Positions 36,761-40,602 of a DNA stretch of 40,602 bases are shown piece by piece. The number at the start of each line of letters is the position of its first letter. The stretch's first letter is position 1. This stretch comes from an uncultured bacterium (lineage in GTDB: Bacteria; Desulfobacterota; DSM-4660; Desulfatiglandales; CALKZT01). Location: assembly GCA_938002815.1 (NCBI GenBank), contig CALKZT010000096.1, positions 1-40,602 on the forward strand. Reading direction: 5' to 3'. The notes under the pieces were generated by a model, which was given only the letters and a program-made list of their open reading frames with translations, was not told the origin of the DNA and did no database searches. A program made the position numbers and the translations under genes.

Positions 36761-37396
36761 ATGAGCAGGGAATGGCTTTGGGAAAAGGTGGCTGAGAGGA
36801 CAATAAAAAACCTGAAATCCCACGGTTTTGACCCTCATTACTGTAAGGGGAGGGATGAGGCCATAGCTCTTGTCATGGATATGGTTGGGCCCTATTCCAG
36901 CGTGGGCATTGGGGGGAGTAATACCGTAAGGGCCCTCGGGTTGGTTGGGCAACTGGAGAAGATGGGAAAGGAGGTCTTTGATCACTGGAGACCTGGTATC
37001 TCAAAGGAAGAGGAGCTCCATATCAGGCTCATGCAGGGGAGGAGCGAATGTTTCTTGACAAGTGCCAATGCCATCAGTGAAACAGGGGAGATTGTAAATG
37101 TAGATGGCATAGGGAACAGGACGGCTGCCATGTCCTTTGGGCCTAAGAAGGTGATTGTAATAGCAGGTATGAACAAGGTAAGGCCTGATCTTGCCAGTGC
37201 ACTCAACAGGGTAAAGGAGGTAGCAGGACCCATGCGGGCCAAAAGCCTCGGTCTCAATACCCCCTGCTCAGAGACCGGGATATGTAATGACTGTAACTCC
37301 CCCCAGAGGATCTGCAGGATTACCACCATCCTCCACAGAAAACCAGGACTCACCGATGTCTCGGTAGTTCTGGTGGGAGAGGAGCTGGGGTTTTAG
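36761..37396 (+). CDS. LUD-domain protein (LutC/YkgG, DUF162-like)
   Basis: SVGIGGSNTVRALGLVGQL, FLTSANAISETGEIVNVDGIGNRTAAMSFGPKKVIVIAGMNKV, CxxxGxCxDC-like SETGICNDCNSPQRIC. Confidence 0.85.
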   Translation: MSREWLWEKVAERTIKNLKSHGFDPHYCKGRDEAIALVMDMVGPYSSVGIGGSNTVRALGLVGQLEKMGKEVFDHWRPGISKEEELHIRLMQGRSECFLTSANAISETGEIVNVDGIGNRTAAMSFGPKKVIVIAGMNKVRPDLASALNRVKEVAGPMRAKSLGLNTPCSETGICNDCNSPQRICRITTILHRKPGLTDVSVVLVGEELGF

Positions 37397-37404
37397 CCTC
37401 CATT

Positions 37405-37992
37405 ATGGCTACAAAAGGTAAATACAGAGGCATCAACCATGTGGCCCTTGTGACAGATGACATGGAGAAGACTGTGAGGTTCTGGAGGGATCTTTTGGGC
37501 ATGAGGCTTGTGCTTACCATGGGAAGGAAGGGATACAGGCAATATTTTTTTGAATTGGACGAGAGCAATCTCATCCTCTTCTTTGAGTGGCCCAATGTCC
37601 AAAATATCCCCCCAAAGGATCATGGGGTTCCGGTAAAGGGGCCCTTTGGGTTTGATCACCTTGCCATAGGTGTAAGGGACCTGGATAGTCTCTTTGAGCT
37701 AAAAGAAAGACTCGAGGGGGCAGGTTTCTGGGTATCCGAGGTGATAGACCACGGTTTCATATATTCCCTCTATACCTTTGACCCCAATGAGATCCCCATT
37801 GAATTCTGTGTCTCAAGAGAGGAAATCGACATACGTAAAGCCCCCCTTTTTGGGGACAGAGATCCACCCCCTGTGAGAAATGAAGGGAGCGAGCCTCTGA
37901 AAAACATTTGGCCCCAACCGGAAAGCTCCATCGCAAGGGAGGAGCGCCGTATATATCCAGGTGAAGGCAAAGACTATTTTAAGGGATCATGA
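37405..37992 (+). CDS. VOC-superfamily (glyoxalase/dioxygenase fold) protein
   Basis: GINHVALVTDDMEKTVRFWRDLLGMRLVLTM...FDHLAIGVRDLDSLFELKERLEGAGFWVSEV...YTFDPNEIPIEFC. Confidence 0.88.
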   Translation: MATKGKYRGINHVALVTDDMEKTVRFWRDLLGMRLVLTMGRKGYRQYFFELDESNLILFFEWPNVQNIPPKDHGVPVKGPFGFDHLAIGVRDLDSLFELKERLEGAGFWVSEVIDHGFIYSLYTFDPNEIPIEFCVSREEIDIRKAPLFGDRDPPPVRNEGSEPLKNIWPQPESSIAREERRIYPGEGKDYFKGS

Positions 37993-38016
37993 GCATGGAT
38001 ATTATGGGGATCTAAG

Positions 38017-39387
38017 ATGAAAGGATTTCCCTCCCGTTATCTTTGGGCCTTTGTATTTTTGCTGACAATTGCGGCCCCTTTAGCAGCCCAGGAGACCCTT
38101 GAGCTAAAGAGGGCTATTGGCTATGCCCTCCAAAACAATAGCACTGTGAGGTCACAACTTCTTATGGAAGATTCCGCCTCTCTTCTGAGGGAATCGGCAG
38201 ATAAGGTCTATCTCCCAAGGCTGAGCCTTATGGAGGCTTACCAGAGGACAGATAATCCTCCGATGGCCTTTGCCCATAAGCTCTCCCAGAGGCGCTTTGG
38301 ACCCTCTGATTTTCAGATCCACAGGCTCAATTATCCTGATCCCATAGGCAATTGGCACACAGAACTGAGGCTGGAGCAACCTGTCTTTAACCAGGGCAAG
38401 GAGATCGTGGAGAGAAAGAGGGGAAGGGTATTTGAAGGTCTGGCCGGGCTTAAGGTGAGGTACTCCAAAGAGGCTGTAGCCTTTGAGGTAGCAAGGGTAT
38501 ACCTTCAGATACTTACTCTGGCCCAGGAGATAGAGGTCCTAAAGAAGGGCCTCAAAGAGGCAGAAGAGGGTGAAAGGCTGGCCAGTGAGCGCTATAAGGT
38601 GGGATCCGGTCTCTATTCCGATCTTCTAAATGGCCTTACCAGAAAGGAAGGAATCAAGACCAGGCTCACCAATTTGGAGGCCCAGTATGGGGATCTCGTA
38701 AGGAGGCTAAATCACCTGATGGGCCAGGATCTGAATAGCCAATGGTCCTTTAGAGAAGTGGAGTGTATCCCTGAGCCTCAGGACCTCACAAAGACGGGTA
38801 TAGATACCCTCATAGAACATGGCAGGTCCCACAGGAGCGATGTCCTAATTGAAGAGGCAGAGCTCTCCATGGAGGCCCTAAATAAGGATGCCAAAAGCTA
38901 CGCCTTCTATCCAAGCCTAAATTTATATGGAAGCTATGCCTGGGACACAAATGAGTTTTCCTCCTCACCCAACTCCTATGAGGTGGGCTTTGTGATAAAT
39001 TGGAACCTCTTTAACGGGTTATCTGATACCCTTGCTCTAAAGGCGGCCCAGAAGGCCTTGGAGGCAAAGGAGATCTCCTTAGAGGAGAAAAGGGGGCGGG
39101 TGGAGGTGGAATTAAAAGAGGCATGGAACCAACTTCTCGCATCTCTAAACGAATATGGGGTGAGCGGAACGGATGTGAGAAGGGCAGAGGAGGCCCTAAG
39201 GATTATAAAGGCAAGATACAAAGAAGGTTTGGCACTCTTCATAGAGCTCTTAAATGCTCAGGTCTCGCTGGAGGAGAGTCTCCTTAGGAGGGCAAGGAAT
39301 TATTATTCCTCCAAACTCCTTTACCTGAGGCTACAACTCCTCTCCGGGAAACTTTTGGAGGTGTGGAGTGGGTGTGAAAAAGGGTAA
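38017..39387 (+). CDS. TolC-family outer-membrane efflux protein
   Basis: Signal peptide; LELKRAIGYALQNNSTVRSQ; paired coiled-coil repeats; FVINWNLFNGLSDTLALKAAQKALEAKE. Confidence 0.9.
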   Translation: MKGFPSRYLWAFVFLLTIAAPLAAQETLELKRAIGYALQNNSTVRSQLLMEDSASLLRESADKVYLPRLSLMEAYQRTDNPPMAFAHKLSQRRFGPSDFQIHRLNYPDPIGNWHTELRLEQPVFNQGKEIVERKRGRVFEGLAGLKVRYSKEAVAFEVARVYLQILTLAQEIEVLKKGLKEAEEGERLASERYKVGSGLYSDLLNGLTRKEGIKTRLTNLEAQYGDLVRRLNHLMGQDLNSQWSFREVECIPEPQDLTKTGIDTLIEHGRSHRSDVLIEEAELSMEALNKDAKSYAFYPSLNLYGSYAWDTNEFSSSPNSYEVGFVINWNLFNGLSDTLALKAAQKALEAKEISLEEKRGRVEVELKEAWNQLLASLNEYGVSGTDVRRAEEALRIIKARYKEGLALFIELLNAQVSLEESLLRRARNYYSSKLLYLRLQLLSGKLLEVWSGCEKG

Positions 39388-40459
39388 AGATCTGGTTATT
39401 TGTCTCGCTTTTCTCATTCTCCTATGGCTCCCCCATGCCAAAGGGGACCAAATGACCTTGATAGTCGAAAAGAGAAGTGTCCCTGTCTATCTGGTGGCCC
39501 CTGGGAGGGTGGAGGCTGAAGGAGAGGTGGAGATACTCTCCAGGATGCCTGGCAAGATCACCAGGATCTTTTTGGAGGAGGGTCAAAGTTTTACCAAAGG
39601 CCAGACCCTGGTAGCCTTTGATCCCTCTGAGATAAAGGCAAAATTCAATGCGATCAAGGCAGAGAAGGCATCCTTTCAGCAGGAGCTATCATCCCTCCGG
39701 GCCGAGATAGAATATGCTAAGGTTTCCAAGGAGAGGATAGAGGCCTTATTAAAGGAGGGGGCTGCCACAAGGGATGAAATGGATAGGGCCATGTCCAGGC
39801 TAAATGGGCTCCTTTCAAAGGAGGAGGCCTTGAAGGAGAGGATTCGGGCACTCCAATATAACGAAGAGGAGATAAGCTCCCTTCTTCCATATCTGGAGAT
39901 AAAGGCAGAAAGGGAAGGGGTACTCCTCAAGAAATATCTAAGGGAGGGTAGCTTTGTAAACCCTGGGAGTCCTGTCTTAAAGATCCTTTACAAAGAGCCG
40001 GGTTTCAGTTTTGTGGCCGATGTGGGAGAAGCTTACCTAAAAGAGATGCATAGGGGCATGAAGGCATATCTGATCACCTCTGAGTATATGCCTCCAAAGG
40101 AATTGAGGGTAGATTCTTTGATAGAGAGGGTCGATGAGAATACCAGGACCTTCAGAGTCAAGGCCAAATTGCCACCCACATATATCCCAGGGACATTTGG
40201 GAGGATCTTCATACCCGTAGGACTCAGGGACGCAATTTTGGTTCCAAGATCTGCCATCATAAACAAAGGCGGTCTGGATGGAGTAATCGTAAAGAGAGAA
40301 AGGGAGGAGTTCAGGGTGGTGAGGACCGGGAAGAGCTGGGTCCGGAAAGAGGGTACCCTTTGGCCCTCTGAGGTAATGGGCCAAATGGTAGGGGATGAAA
40401 TTTTGATGGAGATAATATCGGGATTAAAGGCAGGGGAGAGGATACTGCTCCCAAAATAA
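39368..40459 (+). CDS. RND efflux periplasmic adaptor (HlyD/MFP family)
   Basis: APGRVEAEGEVEILSRMPGKITRIFLEEGQSFTKGQTLVAFDPSEIKAKF; overlaps tolC-like gene. Confidence 0.9.
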   Translation: MGVKKGKDLVICLAFLILLWLPHAKGDQMTLIVEKRSVPVYLVAPGRVEAEGEVEILSRMPGKITRIFLEEGQSFTKGQTLVAFDPSEIKAKFNAIKAEKASFQQELSSLRAEIEYAKVSKERIEALLKEGAATRDEMDRAMSRLNGLLSKEEALKERIRALQYNEEEISSLLPYLEIKAEREGVLLKKYLREGSFVNPGSPVLKILYKEPGFSFVADVGEAYLKEMHRGMKAYLITSEYMPPKELRVDSLIERVDENTRTFRVKAKLPPTYIPGTFGRIFIPVGLRDAILVPRSAIINKGGLDGVIVKREREEFRVVRTGKSWVRKEGTLWPSEVMGQMVGDEILMEIISGLKAGERILLPK

Positions 40460-40462
40460 AGC

Positions 40463-40602
40463 ATGGCCATAGAGGATATCCACGGACATAGGGCCTCCTT
40501 TTTGAGGTCCCTGGTAAAAGGGACCGTAGATTCCAAGTTAACGCCACTTCTGGTCTTGGCCTCCATATTATTGGGGATATTTTCCATAGTCCTTACCCCC
40601 AG
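40463..40602 (+). CDS. RND efflux transporter (AcrB-type), N-terminus only, truncated by window end
   Basis: MAIEDIHGHRASFLRSLVKGTVDSKLTPLLVLASILLGIFSIVLTP, 3 bp after the adaptor gene. Confidence 0.75.
   Translation, partial: MAIEDIHGHRASFLRSLVKGTVDSKLTPLLVLASILLGIFSIVLTP

Noticed and set aside
40033-40587. 184-aa minus-strand ORF at the right end
   Set aside because: Antisense to the RND adaptor and RND start; both sense frames have family motifs.
1-40602. CRISPR arrays, tRNA/rRNA genes, transposases, phage or toxin-antitoxin modules
   Set aside because: None seen by eye in the sequence or ORF translations; dedicated searches (tRNAscan, CRISPR finder, IS databases) would be needed to exclude them.

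Overview
This 40.6 kb window is gene-dense and looks like a chromosomal segment of an anaerobic, Desulfobacterota-like bacterium (taxonomy inferred from gene content and AGG/AGA-rich arginine codons, not tested). I call 41 protein-coding genes, two of them truncated at the window edges. From left to right: (1) a minus-strand futalosine-type menaquinone operon (mqnE, mqnC, aminodeoxyfutalosine deaminase-like amidohydrolase, ubiD/mqnL, ubiA/mqnP) divergent from an NMT1/SsuABC-like ABC importer; (2) a fused hisH-hisF gene that reads like eukaryotic HIS7; (3) an AT-richer LPS/O-antigen glycosyltransferase and ligase block; (4) an envelope/housekeeping block (SurA-like PPIase, RodZ-like, tyrS, sigma-32-like factor, TPR lipoprotein, LolB/DUF4292-like lipoprotein, LysM-RlpA); (5) a small plus-strand cluster made of a 48-aa microprotein carrying the FliM/FliY N-terminal CheY-docking motif (LSQDDIDALLNAI), a CheX-like phosphatase and an unknown helical protein; (6) M23 peptidase, Sua5/YrdC, purE, DUF3786, Smr, a YchF paralogue with eroded GTPase motifs, and argC; (7) a TauE/SafE transporter with a small membrane protein; (8) alaC-like aminotransferase, hom and an apgM-family gene (putative alternative homoserine kinase); (9) pncB, a PAS sensor ending in a Cys-rich ICxxCK...GICPEC tail, a LUD protein and a VOC protein; (10) a TolC/HlyD/RND efflux operon cut by the window end. 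The best candidates for something undescribed are the FliM_N-microprotein/CheX/helical-protein cluster and the degenerate YchF. I noticed no CRISPR array, tRNA, rRNA or intact mobile element, but I could not run dedicated searches.
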